Assembly: GCA_036346375.1 (NCBI GenBank)
Contig: CM070502.1
Coordinates: forward strand, 75,364,108 to 75,428,107
Reading direction: 5' to 3'
Length of the DNA: 64,000 bases
Source: Guadua angustifolia
Taxonomy: Eukaryota > Streptophyta > Magnoliopsida > Poales > Poaceae
The position numbers and the translations under genes were made by a program. The notes beneath the pieces were generated by a model. It did not search any database, had not been told where the DNA came from, and worked only from the letters and a program-made list of their open reading frames with translations. This document shows positions 53,998 through 64,000 of the stretch, one piece after another. Every line of letters starts with the position of its first letter. Within the stretch, counting starts at the first letter, position 1.

Positions 53998-54866
53998 GAT
54001 GATTGGGGAACCGGTCCCCCGTCGAGCTTACTTGTTGAATGAGGGATCAACCTAGGGCCCCTTTTCCGCGGAGGGTATAGCGTCCGAGGACCAGCCGAGT
54101 TGCGGATCGGGATAATCGGGACAACACAGCAAACAGGGGGTCTTTTTTGGTCTGGTTCGGGCCTCTCACGGGGAGATAACAACCTTACATCCAGTGATTG
54201 CACTTGTTTCCAAAGATGGATTACAGGGTGCTTGCTCGGGGGCCCTGGGAGGTCCTAAGGACAATCCTCCAGGCCACCAGCAAGCAACTGCTATGTGTGA
54301 GGGGAAAAATAAAAGGAGTCCAACCCTAAACTCTACGTGCAATGGGGTATTTATAGACGATTACAGCGTTACAACATTTATTACGGAGTGACATGCCACT
54401 GTTTTCGGACGTGGGTGAAACTGTTTTCTTGCTTTTCGCCATACCGCGACGTGGGTACAGTGGGCTCAGATCGTGGCCGTACGGTCCTTCAAGCCACCGA
54501 GTGATTAATGCCACATCGCCTTCGTGGACCGCGCCCGACTTTTGGGCGACACCCAAGGCCTTTCCTTCGGACCCGGTCGCCGGTCGCGTACCCCCAAGCA
54601 AGCATGCTCGAGGGCGAGCTTGACTAAGGTCGGGGTAGGTCCGAGGGCCGGCCTACCCGAGGATCTTCCTTGGGGGCACCATCCAAGGGTGTGCATAGTC
54701 GGCGGTCGGCTGGCCGCCGAGGTACGATGGTCGCCATAGAGAATACCCAATCCCCGACAGCTAGCCCCCGAGGCTTAAGGGGGGAAATCGCTCTGCCGAG
54801 GTCCCCACCTTAAGCCTGCAGACTTAAATAAGGGATTGGAGCTCCGCAGTGAAGGACCACCGTTGA

Positions 54867-55105
54867 GCCCGGGTAGCACTTGCTTGGGAACAAGGATTCG
54901 GCAGCGAAGGGCTACCGCAGCATCCGAGCAATCCTGCTCGGGGATGAGAATCTTGCAGTGAAGAGCCACTGCAACATCCGAGCAATCCTGCTCGGGGATG
55001 AGAATCTTGCAGTGAAGAGTTACTGCAGCATCCGAGCAATCCTGCTCGGGAACGAGCATCTTGCAGTGAAGAGCTACCGCAGCATCCGAGCAATCCTGCT
55101 CGGGG
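54867..55105 (+). repeat. 54-bp tandem repeat in the LTR
   Basis: CATCCGAGCAATCCTGCTCG starts at 54921, 54975, 55029 and 55083, exactly 54 bp apart, each followed by GGGA(A/T)(C/G)AG..CTTGCAGTGAAG. A degenerate fifth unit precedes them at about 54867. Each unit holds an imperfect palindrome CGAGCAATCCTGCTCG. Confidence 0.9.
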
Positions 55106-55334
55106 ACGAGCGTGCTCTGGCGAGACCGAGCGTGTTTGATCAAGGTCCGATCAAAAATAGCGATTGGGAACAGAGGCGAAGGGTCGTGACGGTTCCTTCT
55201 CCGCGAAGCCTTGCAAGTACGGCTCTGACAGTTTTTGGAAACCGCGCCATTACAGGATAGTTTTCAAAACCGCACAACCGCGCGTCGGTTCGCGAACGGG
55301 CGGGGCAGTTTTTCAGTCCGTTCGGCTTCTCCGC

Positions 55335-55343
55335 CTATAAATA
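55335..55343 (+). promoter_or_regulatory. TATA box of the second Gypsy-like LTR
   Basis: CTATAAATA in a GC-rich context, about 120 bp upstream of the gag-like ATG at 55461. Confidence 0.65.
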
Positions 55344-55460
55344 CTAGGCGGGGACATTTCCAGAGACTTTTCTTCTCCCACGACTTGAAATCAAACTCCA
55401 AAAGCTTCCCATCTTTCAAACTCTCTCCTCGCTCCAGCGCCCTTTCCCCCAACTCTCTCC

Positions 55461-58400
55461 ATGGCGAAGTTCGGCACAAGCAAGATCACCGCGGAGAGGC
55501 TTCGAGTATTTCGAGACTTCGACTACCTCGACGCGGGCACCTGGCGGATCCCAGACGGCGAAGGAGCCCAGGGCCGCGCGACAATGAGATCGTCACTTGC
55601 GAGCTCTACACCGTTAACGGGCTTCGGATGCCCGAGAGTGAGTTCTTGGAATCCGTACTCGCACAATGCGAGTGCGAGATCACCAACTTGAACCCCAACT
55701 CCATCCTCGTCTTGACCATCTTCTCCCATCTCTGCGAGGGCTTGTGGGCATCCTGCCCACGGCGAGTCTCTTCTTCCATTTCTACTCCTTGTTTCGCACC
55801 GGTGGCGGTTCTCCCACCGGTGCTTTGTACTTTCATTTGCGAGCCAACCGCCCGTACGAGTACCCCTTCTTCTCCCTCAAGGACTCAGTAGCGGGATGGG
55901 CTGACTCTTGTTTCTATCTGTGGAGGGCGCAGGGGAGCTCTTTGCGCTTCTACCGGCTGGCGGCGCCAAGATCGACACCGCGCCCCGCCCATTCTGGCCG
56001 AGGAGGCGGTCCCCGATCTTGACAATGAGCTCACAAACATGGGGCTCACCAGTCGAGACATCGTCCGCGACTTCCTCAATAACAGGGTGTCCCCTCTGAG
56101 GAGGAGGGAGCACCCCTTCTTCAAAATCTCTGGGTGGGACGACATCACCCGAGAGGATGACTCCGGTAAGCTTTGCGATCTTGAGTAATCTTCGCCTCAT
56201 ATGTACCTTTCATGCCCGTGCTGATTTCCCTTGCTGATCAGTGACAGCCCCGGGCTTCGACTGGGTGGAGAAGAGGGTCGGCGAAATGTTCGGCACCCCC
56301 AAGGGCAAGGAGCTCGAGCGCGGGCGGCAGGTCCCAAAGAACGTACTCGAGCGGGGCAAAGTGGTAAGCTGCTTCGTGATTCATGCTCGGGGAAAGCATC
56401 CCAAGCTCTTCTGACGCCTTTTTGCCTTCTGACAGGAGAAGGCCGCCCTGGAAGCAGCGGTGGCTGAGCTTAAGCCCTTGGCGGGCGGCAAGGGAGTACT
56501 TGTCCCGGCCGCCAAGGCCAAGAAGGCGAGGGGCAAGAGACAAGTCCCGCCTCTGGCCTCTACTCGGCTGACAAAGAGGCGGGCGAGCTAGGCCAAAAAT
56601 TCGGCGTTGCGGCATTTGGAGTTTGCCGATCGGAAGGAGGTAAGCCGTTTGAACGCCTGGATGGAGAATTACGGCCGGGATTGCCTGGAGCAGCTCGAGG
56701 GGGAGGCGAGACTAACCGAGGAACTGGTGTAGGCCGAGCAGAAGGCGTTGGAGGAGGAGCTTACTGAGATTCAGGCCAAGCTCAAGCAAGTTACCGAGGC
56801 TCGGCGAGCTGCAGAGCCCGAGGGTGCGGCCGTTGATGATGAGGAGGAGGATGAGGAGGACGCGCCTCAGAACCTCGTAGCAGTGGTGCGCCAAGAAGAC
56901 GCTGGAGGCAATCGACATGAAGAAGGTCGACCCCCTCCTGGTGAGGATCTGAAAGGACCGATATGTAGCCTAGAGGGGGGGTGAATAGGCGTAATTAAAA
57001 TTTGCAATTAAATAAAATCACCCGAGGGCCAAGATCCGGAGTGTCCGGACTTAATGTCCGGATAGTCCGGAGTAAATGTCCGGAGTGTCCGGACAGGTGA
57101 CCTCAAAATGAGAATTTTAAATCCTTGCAAATTTTCAACAATCTAGTGAATACAAAGGTTCTAAATGATCTCGGTACCTTAGAAAAATATAGATCTAAAG
57201 CCAACCAATCGAGATAAAGTAGATCGGGGCACCACAAGTTCCAAGAACTACAAACCCTAGCACAAGCAAGTGAAGAACACAAAGACAACGAATTTGTTAC
57301 GAAGTTCGGATTCTTGAAGGGAATCCTCGTCTCCGCTGAGGAGGCACAAAGCCCGGTCCCTCTTGACCCTTTCCTCCCTAGTATTGCACAAAGCACTCAT
57401 GGTCTTCACTTCTTGCCTCTTTCCTTTGGGAGGCGAGACTAGCCTTCACAAACAACCCGGCTCTCCACACTAAGACTTGGAGGCTCCGGTGACTCCTTGC
57501 CGCCTAGGAGTCCTTCAAACTCAAGAGTAATAAATACGCCGCTAAATCAACTTGGAGGATGAAACTTGTGCTCAAGAATCAAACAAGCAAGCTCAAAGCA
57601 CTTGAATCCTTCTTTCTCCCCAAAGATGCAAATCAAATCGAAGATTTAAGTGGGAGAAAAGAGCTAGGGCTTGAGAGAGTGAGAGAGTGAGCTTGGGAAT
57701 TGAATGCAAGAATGAATGAAGTGGGCAACTGTTAGATTTGGAGTGAGGGCTTAAATAGCTCTCCCAAAATCCAACTTCTGGTGTTTCTAAGACATCCGGA
57801 TCGTCCGGACATTATCTTCGGATACTCGGACAATTTCCCGAGTGTCGGACTAAATGTCCGGATACTCCGGACTTTCCAGAAGGACCAACCGAGACCCCAT
57901 TTCAGAGTGTCCGGATTTAATCCCGGATACTCGGATATTTTCCTTCGAGTGTCCGGACTAAATGTCCTGATATTTGGACTTACCTCCTCGGCGAGTACCC
58001 TTAGATAGGAAATGCATTGTTTTAAAATTCTTTTGAGATGCAATTTTCATCCTATGAGCACAAGCATATCCTAGAAGCGATTTTCCGTCAGATCCCCTTA
58101 ATAGTACGGCTATCCTTAGACTCAATAAAATAAAAGATTTCAACTAAAGTCTTGATGCCGCCTTTTCAAATTTTAAAGATGGTGGGGATCTCCAATCGCC
58201 AATCTAACGATGATATCTTCTTGATCACTGCATAGAATCTCACATGCATCGTTAGTATACGCAATTGTGTTGCCATAAATCACCAAAACTCTTTGAGGGG
58301 CCTAGATGCACTTTCAGGATCAGCCTCGCCGTAGAGAAAAAGGCTGAGCTCGTGGTCGCAGCGGTGGCCAACCCAGCCGGGGATGACAACGAGGGCCTTG

Positions 58401-59055
58401 CCGAGGGTGAGCCCCGAACTTCGCTCTTTTCTCTTTCTCTTGTCCTTTGTTTTGCGTGTCCTCCAACCGAGCTAACCCCACTCTGCTGATGTGGGCGTGA
58501 TAGCTCCTAGGACCTCTCCGGATTATGGTGAAATGGCTGACGAAATCTTTGGTCATGCCGTAGAGAGGGAGATCGCCCTTGCCGCTAACCGTGTGATGGG
58601 CGAGGCCGTAGAGGCGGTGGACAAGCTCATCGACGGCGACCAAGGCATCCAGGGCCCCCTGTCCTGGAGGGACCACCTCCCCAGGGCGAGCTTCCGGCCC
58701 TCTCGAGCACGGGGGGCGCACGAGGAGGGGATGAGGTTGATCCCGAGGCCTTGGGCGAAAAGACTGCCCAGGAAGGCTCAAGATCTCTGGGCGCATCTCC
58801 TGCCCGGAGTAAGGACACGAAGCCCCCGAGCGAATAACATGCTCGGGGTGAATCAGGTTCCGCCTGAGCGAACCACGTGCTCGGTGACGCCATTGCCTCA
58901 AAGTGACAAAGATGCCCGGGCGGACAGCGACAAGACCCTGAGCGGGTCACTCGCTCAGGAGGGAGGCGTGGCATCCCCGGGCGGACCTCATGCCCGGGGG
59001 AACGACTCGCCGTCTTCGAATGACCCGCCTTCTTGGAAGGACCCTGAGGAAGTCC
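55461..59055 (+). pseudogene. Transposase_28 (putative gypsy-type) ORF, copy 2
   Basis: Starts MAKFGTSKITAERLRVF. Core pieces in changing frames: VTCELYTVNGLRMPESEF and CECEITNLNPNSILVLTIF, SHLCEG, then TASLFFHFYSLFRTGGG and YPFFSLKDSVAGWADSCFY. Introns are recognisable (donor TCCG/GTAAGC near 56165, acceptor TGCTGATCAG near 56241; donor AAAGTG/GTAAGC near 56362). A helical Glu/Ala-rich part (56680-56900) runs into the solo LTR and continues after it (LAVEKKAELVVAAVANP, 58322). At least two frameshifts (about 55570 and 55740) break it. Confidence 0.7.
56950..58316 (-). mobile_element. Solo LTR, SIRE/Maximus-like Copia, reverse orientation
   Basis: On the minus strand it starts TGAAAGTGCATCTAGGCCCC and ends ..ATCGGTCCTTTCA, like the LTRs at 23492 and 33500, but its body is clearly a different family. 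The target duplication GGATC is exact (56945-56949 and 58317-58321). It carries arrays of CCGGA..TCCGG words near both ends (57035-57095 and 57790-57970). It interrupts the Transposase_28 ORF, which is in the older element. Confidence 0.92.
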
Positions 59056-62000
59056 TGTAACATCCTGAAAATTAGAATAAAGTAAGAAATTAAAATTCAG
59101 AATTAAATTATAATTATTGTTGTCTTTTCTGCATTTTCTGAATTTTCTGGATTTTTCTTGATTTTTTTTTGCTTCATTGGAAAAGTGTAATCAAGAAATA
59201 AAAGAATAACAAGAATGAAATCTAAAGTACAAAAAAATTCCAAAATTATGGATAATCTTGAGAATAATCTGGAACCCCAATTTTAAATGATAAAATGTCA
59301 TATCAAGCATTTATGGGCGAATTAAATGCCATTTAATGAACCTTGACTAGCAATAGTAACAATGTCAGAATTAAATTAAAATATTCTCTCATCATTTTAA
59401 TCTGAAAATTTTATATTATCTTCCCTAACAATAAATTCATCGACAGTAAAGATTACAGAAATTAATAAATTAATTTATAATATTTAAAAATTCGAAAACA
59501 GAGATAATTGAAAACTAGTACTCTGAATGTCAGAATTTTTATAAATTCCTGAGCAATATTTTCAGCTAAAAATTTTACATAAGAATCCTTACCTCAAATA
59601 AACTTAAAAACAAAATTTGAAAAAAGTTATAAAAATATTTGGATTATCTGATAAATCAAAACTAGAAATCTGAAAACTGTGCAGAGCAGATTGTCAGAAT
59701 TTTAATAAAATATGTGAACAGTATTTCAGTTTGAAATTTCTACAGTAGTTATATAACTTCCAATAAATTCCACATAAAAATTATCATAAATTCTTGATGA
59801 GACATGGAACCGATTCATTGAACCTTATCTCGTTCAGCTGGCAGTTGGTTCCAAATTTTGCTAGACGTCCACCGACTCCTTCACTGCCATATGGGCCCGA
59901 GTCCCTGTTGAGCCCCATATGCCAGTCTCCCCTGCACTTCATATTCAACCTCTCGCCACTGAAGCCCCAGAGCCATTTCTTCGCAAGCCCACTGTTCTTG
60001 CGTCACACCTCTGCCATCCAGTAGATTCCGGCCAATCCGAGCTCACCACCGGTCCTCCACGTGGCCACCTCCTCCGTTATTTCCACAGCCCAGCCATCAT
60101 TCTCTTTTGTCGCAACCGGTGAAGCTTCCAGCCGAGTGACCAACTGAGGCGGGCTCATCTAGAACCGAGCTTCTCTGGTCCGAATTCAACCGATTCCGCC
60201 GTTATAAAAGGGCCAGATGATCACATGAGTCACGCTTTCTTCTCCCCTCATCTTTTCCTTCCTCTTCTCCAACCGAGTCGCCAAAAGCTCTGCTTCTTTC
60301 CGCCATGGCCGAACTCACAGAAGCTCAAAGCCAACTAGAAATTCTTGTGCCACAGCCATCCATTTTCAAATCCCCTTGAGCTAGAGTATCCACGAGACTA
60401 AAGAATCAAAACCCCTCAAAAATATTCGGCCTTTTTCTTGCGAAATCGAGCCGCCGCCGCTGCCCCTTCGTCTCCAGAGCCGGCGCACGGTGGCAGACCT
60501 CCCCGGCCTCTCTCCGGTCGGAATAAACCCAAAAATGGAGTCGCCTAGACACCCTTATGCTAAATCCAGAACCCATTCGAGCTCCTTCGCCTTGGTTCTT
60601 CCTCTCCACCGAGCCGCCATTAGCGCCACCACCCAAGCATGTCGCCGGCTCCACTTTCGCTCATCCCTACAAATAGATACCACTCCGAATCGCATCGCCG
60701 AAATGGTTCTCTCGGTCTGATCATCTTCGCCGGAGGATCACCGGAGCTTGATCGCCGACGACCCCTAGCCGCTGCTCTGTTCTTCTTCCACTGTCGCGCG
60801 GACCCCATATGTCAGTGACACCGAGAGACTTCAGTTCAACCAGTAAATGCGCTTCCCCTGTTATGAAGACGTATTCTGAATTTCCAATTCAATTTTCAAA
60901 CCGATTAAAATACAAACTTGAATATCTTTTGAAATATTAATCCAATCTCAATTAAATAAATTAATATATTCATCTAAAATCAGGAAGAACCTAAATATAC
61001 AAAACATTTGATTTTAGAACTCGTAATAACTATTTAAATTAAACTTTGAATATGACCCTATTATGATCTCTAATGTAAATATGTGCACAGAGAGCATGAA
61101 ATAATAAAATAAATTGTTAATGATGAATAGACCAAGATGAATTAAAATCTACAAAAACATTTAATGTTTGAATCATGGAACAATTATGAAAATTTGAAAT
61201 AATATAAACACCCTATTATGGACTTTATTGCACATATGGAAAATATAATCCATAAAAATAATTAAATAAATTTTACTGTGTCTCTGGAATCATAATAAAC
61301 TTAAATATCTAGAAACATTTAATTTTTGAACTTAGTTTAAATTAATTGCTTTATAATTACTAGTAAACCTTGATATGACCATTAATAAAAATAAAAGCAT
61401 AATAGCTCATAAAATAATGAAATAAATGGTATTAAGTTCCTAGAAATAGCAAGGACCCATGTATGCAAAAATAATTAAGATAGGACTTAACTTACATTCT
61501 TTTGATGAAAGGAAATGCAAATGACAACAATAAATAAATAGATAATCCATTGAAGTTAAAGTCAAAATAATGCAAAACCAACTTTAAAACATTTCCAAGA
61601 CTCCACTCTACTAATACCAAAAAAATGAGTAAAGAATCATGTATAAAATAGTCGCAAACATAAAATGAAACTTGGCCGATTTAATGTTAGCATTGTGATC
61701 ATTTAGGCAAGTTCATCAACAGATAAAATAACTTGTTTAAATACTAAAATTTGCAAAACTAGTTCAGAAATATCCTACAAAGTTTGTACTACCATATTCC
61801 GTAGAAAGAGTCTTGATTCAATATAGTTTGTATATTAATCTTTTTACTTCAATAACCCTAAGTGCTCATGTTTCGGTAATCCATAAAATGAACGAATAAA
61901 TTGTGATCACTTAAACCTTTTTAATAGCTCGTAAACATCTCATCTAAATGCGAATAAAATGAAGAATAGTTCAAAAATGATCTTTAGGATATGATCTATA

Positions 62001-64000
62001 GTAATTTAGAAAAATATTCTTATTTTAATTTGCTTTGAATCTGAATCCTGAAATAGCAAAACCCTTAAGTAATAATGATACAAGAAACAAATTATGAATA
62101 GTAGAATCAATGAACCTTGCAAAAATGGTTAATTCTATTAATCTAAACAATCTTTGCATCTTGAATTCGTAAAATAAAATTTGTAAATTCATAAAGAGCA
62201 ATTCCTGTTCTTTGTAAAGATTCTTTATTTGCTTTTCTATCCATTTTCTTTTTGCCCTTGCTAGAGATAGTAATTTGCTTTATTTTCGTTGGGCCGACGT
62301 GTAGAACTCGACGTTACTAACTCCGTCATTGACAACGCCAGCTGCAACTACGATATCGTCGTAAGCGACAAATAAGCAAGGCAAGCACCCCTTTGATCAT
62401 ATTGATCCTAGAGTTTATTTTTCTTTTGTTTTATCAAATGATGTTATGCATGCGTTTACTTTATGTAAATTGCTATTTTGTGGTTATGGTAGTTATACCT
62501 GTTGTTTCATGGAACCTCCTTGATAAGTATGAACATGTGAACCTTGATAACCATAGAGAAGGGATTAGACAATATAAAATGTCAAATTGGGTATATGCGA
62601 TTTAATAACCATGCTTAGCCATGCTTTAGAATCAATGATGAATCGATGATGATGATGATCAGATCAAAAGTTGTTTCTTGAGAAATAGAAAATGTGTTTG
62701 GGTTTGATTCTGTTGGATACTGATATTTTGATAAAAATCCCAAATAAAGCTATGGTTTGGATGCGGGCAATTATTGGCAATAGCCGAATGTACAAGAGGG
62801 CTTGTACGTAGTACAGGGCGAAGTATTGCCCGTGTCAAATTAAGGACCGAACAATGGGACGCTATAGATCCAAGTAATCCGTGCAACCACAAGTGTTGGG
62901 ATGGGACAACCTTAAACTAATTAAGTTATCCAGTTTAACTTTGCATTTATGGAAGGCGGGAGATTGCACAAGCATTCCTTTCAAAGTCTCGCTTAGGGGG
63001 TTTCTACTTACCAATGCAATCTGTACGCTTTGTTAAGGGAGAAACCTATAGTATGCAGGGGTACTCTCATTTTTCCATTTTTAAATTAAAAGACAAGGTA
63101 TGTCTGCTATTCAGGTTTCTTCTCCCTGGCAAGGGTTAACGTCCCGGGCTGGTGTAAAATTAAACTGGGTAATGTAAAGGTTTTCGTCACGAACATTCTG
63201 GCCACCACGCTTACATTGGGATGTGAAGCGTGTGGCAAAAGGTCATGTCTTGTGGGTAAAGCTGTACACCTCTGCAGAGTTTAAATCTAATCGATTAGCC
63301 GCGCCCGCGGTCATGGGCACTTGGTGAAGTCATTTCAATGTTAGAATTTGATATTTTCTAAAAATGGGTTTTGGGTTAGAACTTGTTTTACAACTGGTTA
63401 TGATTTCATATCAATGGGTTGATATTGATTGAATTATTGGATGAATGATTATATCATTATGTCAATGGGTTGACAATTGATGGACTTCATAATTGAATAA
63501 TGGACTTCATGATTGAATTATGGATTTGATTATTGGACTACTGGATCTTTGGATTATTCAATGCTTGGGAGCATATGTGAGTATCATTTATGCTTTAATT
63601 ATTTCTTATCAGCAATCTTGCCTTTACAAATTCCGTTTGACAAATTGCAAATTGATTTACAAATTAAATTCTGCTTTATGCAAATTAACCGTAGAAACCT
63701 CCCTTGACTTGACTTGCATTTATTGCATTTGCAAATACCACCTTAAGTCTTGCGGAGTACGAAAGTACTCAACCTTGCTTATTTATTATTTTTAGGTGAT
63801 TGCGAAGTTTCGAAGAAAATCTTTATCGCAGGTTGCGGGAACTTTATGGTCGTGTTCTATCTGGGGATTTGTACCTTGTCGGTTGCCTAAGGGTCAATGG
63901 GCACACTACAAGATTTTGTTTCTTCATCATCAGATTAAATACTCGAGTTGTAAATATCTATTGTAATAATAGCTTTCGATTAATAATTTGTTGTATGGTT
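59056..64000 (+). mobile_element. Very long LTR, Tekay/Del-like Gypsy, running off the window
   Basis: Starts TGTAACATCCTGAAAATTAG, the usual start of Del/Tekay-type grass LTRs. The long AT-rich U3 is followed by a GC-rich core promoter with TTATAAAAG at 60202-60210 and a pyrimidine-rich leader. A second AT-rich part contains GGCAAGCACCCCTTTGATCA (62380), a phrase common in such LTRs. No internal coding region is reached, so the LTR is at least 4.9 kb or has swallowed insertions. No gene was found in it; the small ORFs are not credible. Confidence 0.65.
60202..60210 (+). promoter_or_regulatory. TATA box in the long LTR
   Basis: TTATAAAAG inside a GC-rich block, followed by CCTTCCTCTTCTCC-type leader sequence. 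Probably the element promoter. Confidence 0.6.

Larger units (their letters stand above)
53998..59055 (+). mobile_element. Second Tat-like Gypsy element fragment, split by a solo LTR
   Basis: An LTR-like region runs from about 53998 (TGATTGGGGAACCGGTCCCC) to about 55400. It contains TCGGGCCTCTCACGGGGAG, a 54-bp tandem array and a CTATAAATA box at 55335. The multi-exon Transposase_28 ORF follows (55461 onward) and is interrupted by a SIRE-like solo LTR at 56950-58316. No polymerase is present. The right end is the start of another LTR at 59056. Confidence 0.6.

Noticed and set aside
54867..55105. CRISPR-like array
   Set aside because: The units are contiguous 54-bp tandem copies without unique spacers, in plant LTR DNA.
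60300..60810. Possible gene around the ATG at 60305 and nearby small ORFs
   Set aside because: They lie in the leader region behind the LTR TATA box, are short and resemble no family.

Overview
This window is plant nuclear DNA, almost certainly from a grass (Poaceae). Coding regions are split by GT-AG introns and the base composition is AT-rich with GC-rich islands. Nearly every recognisable element belongs to a grass transposon lineage: MuDR/MULE, FAR1-type MULE, En/Spm (CACTA), SIRE/Maximus-like Copia, BARE/Angela-like Copia, Tat-like Gypsy with the Transposase_28 domain, and a Tekay/Del-like long LTR. I cannot fix the species from sequence alone. No tRNA, rRNA or CRISPR locus was seen.

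One intact host gene is visible. It is a 12-exon, minus-strand protein disulfide isomerase (39070-43976; PDIL1-4 type, 559 codons plus stop, signal peptide, two CGHC active sites, C-terminal KDEL). I joined the exons by hand and every phase closes; one intron uses a GC donor. Beside it is a broken RINGv (MARCH-type) E3 ligase gene (37401-38690). Two phase-compatible exon-like pieces at 52071-52122 and 53650-53710 are probably remnants of another gene.

Layout. 1-2100: no gene. 2100-12210: a decayed but organised MULE-type locus with a mudrA-like transposase (TATA box, leader intron, SWIM finger, zinc knuckle), a seven-exon plant mobile domain (PMD) gene and a GRF-zinc-finger gene with its own TATA box and 40-bp upstream repeats. 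12700-16290 (minus): En/Spm ORF with a Transposase_24 domain and a Ulp1-like protease domain. 16300-18987: AT-rich sequence with small repeats. 18988-36293: a FAR1-type MULE bounded by 400-520 bp inverted repeats that abut (TA)n runs. It carries a captured YTH-domain exon and a FAR1/MULE/SWIM transposase on the minus strand. That transposase is cut by a Copia element (23492-34949; LTRs about 1.45 kb, target duplication CTATG) with gag, pol and an extra third ORF. 36294-37340: MITE cluster. 37401-43976: the two host loci. 44300-46915: antisense Copia remnant. 46916-50516: Gypsy-like gag region. 50517-52002: reverse BARE/Angela-like solo LTR. 54000-59055: a second Gypsy-like element, split by a reverse SIRE-like solo LTR (56950-58316, target duplication GGATC). 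59056-64000: a very long LTR that runs off the end.

Most likely places for something new: the three-gene MULE (transposase, PMD, GRF finger), where the two extra genes could act as accessory or anti-silencing factors; the YTH (m6A-reader) exon inside a MULE; and a promoter-like module in the Copia element, where arrays of the palindromic TTCGGA..TCCGAA motif plus a TATA-like box occur both in the LTRs and just upstream of the third ORF. These are sequence observations plus inference; no database search was possible.
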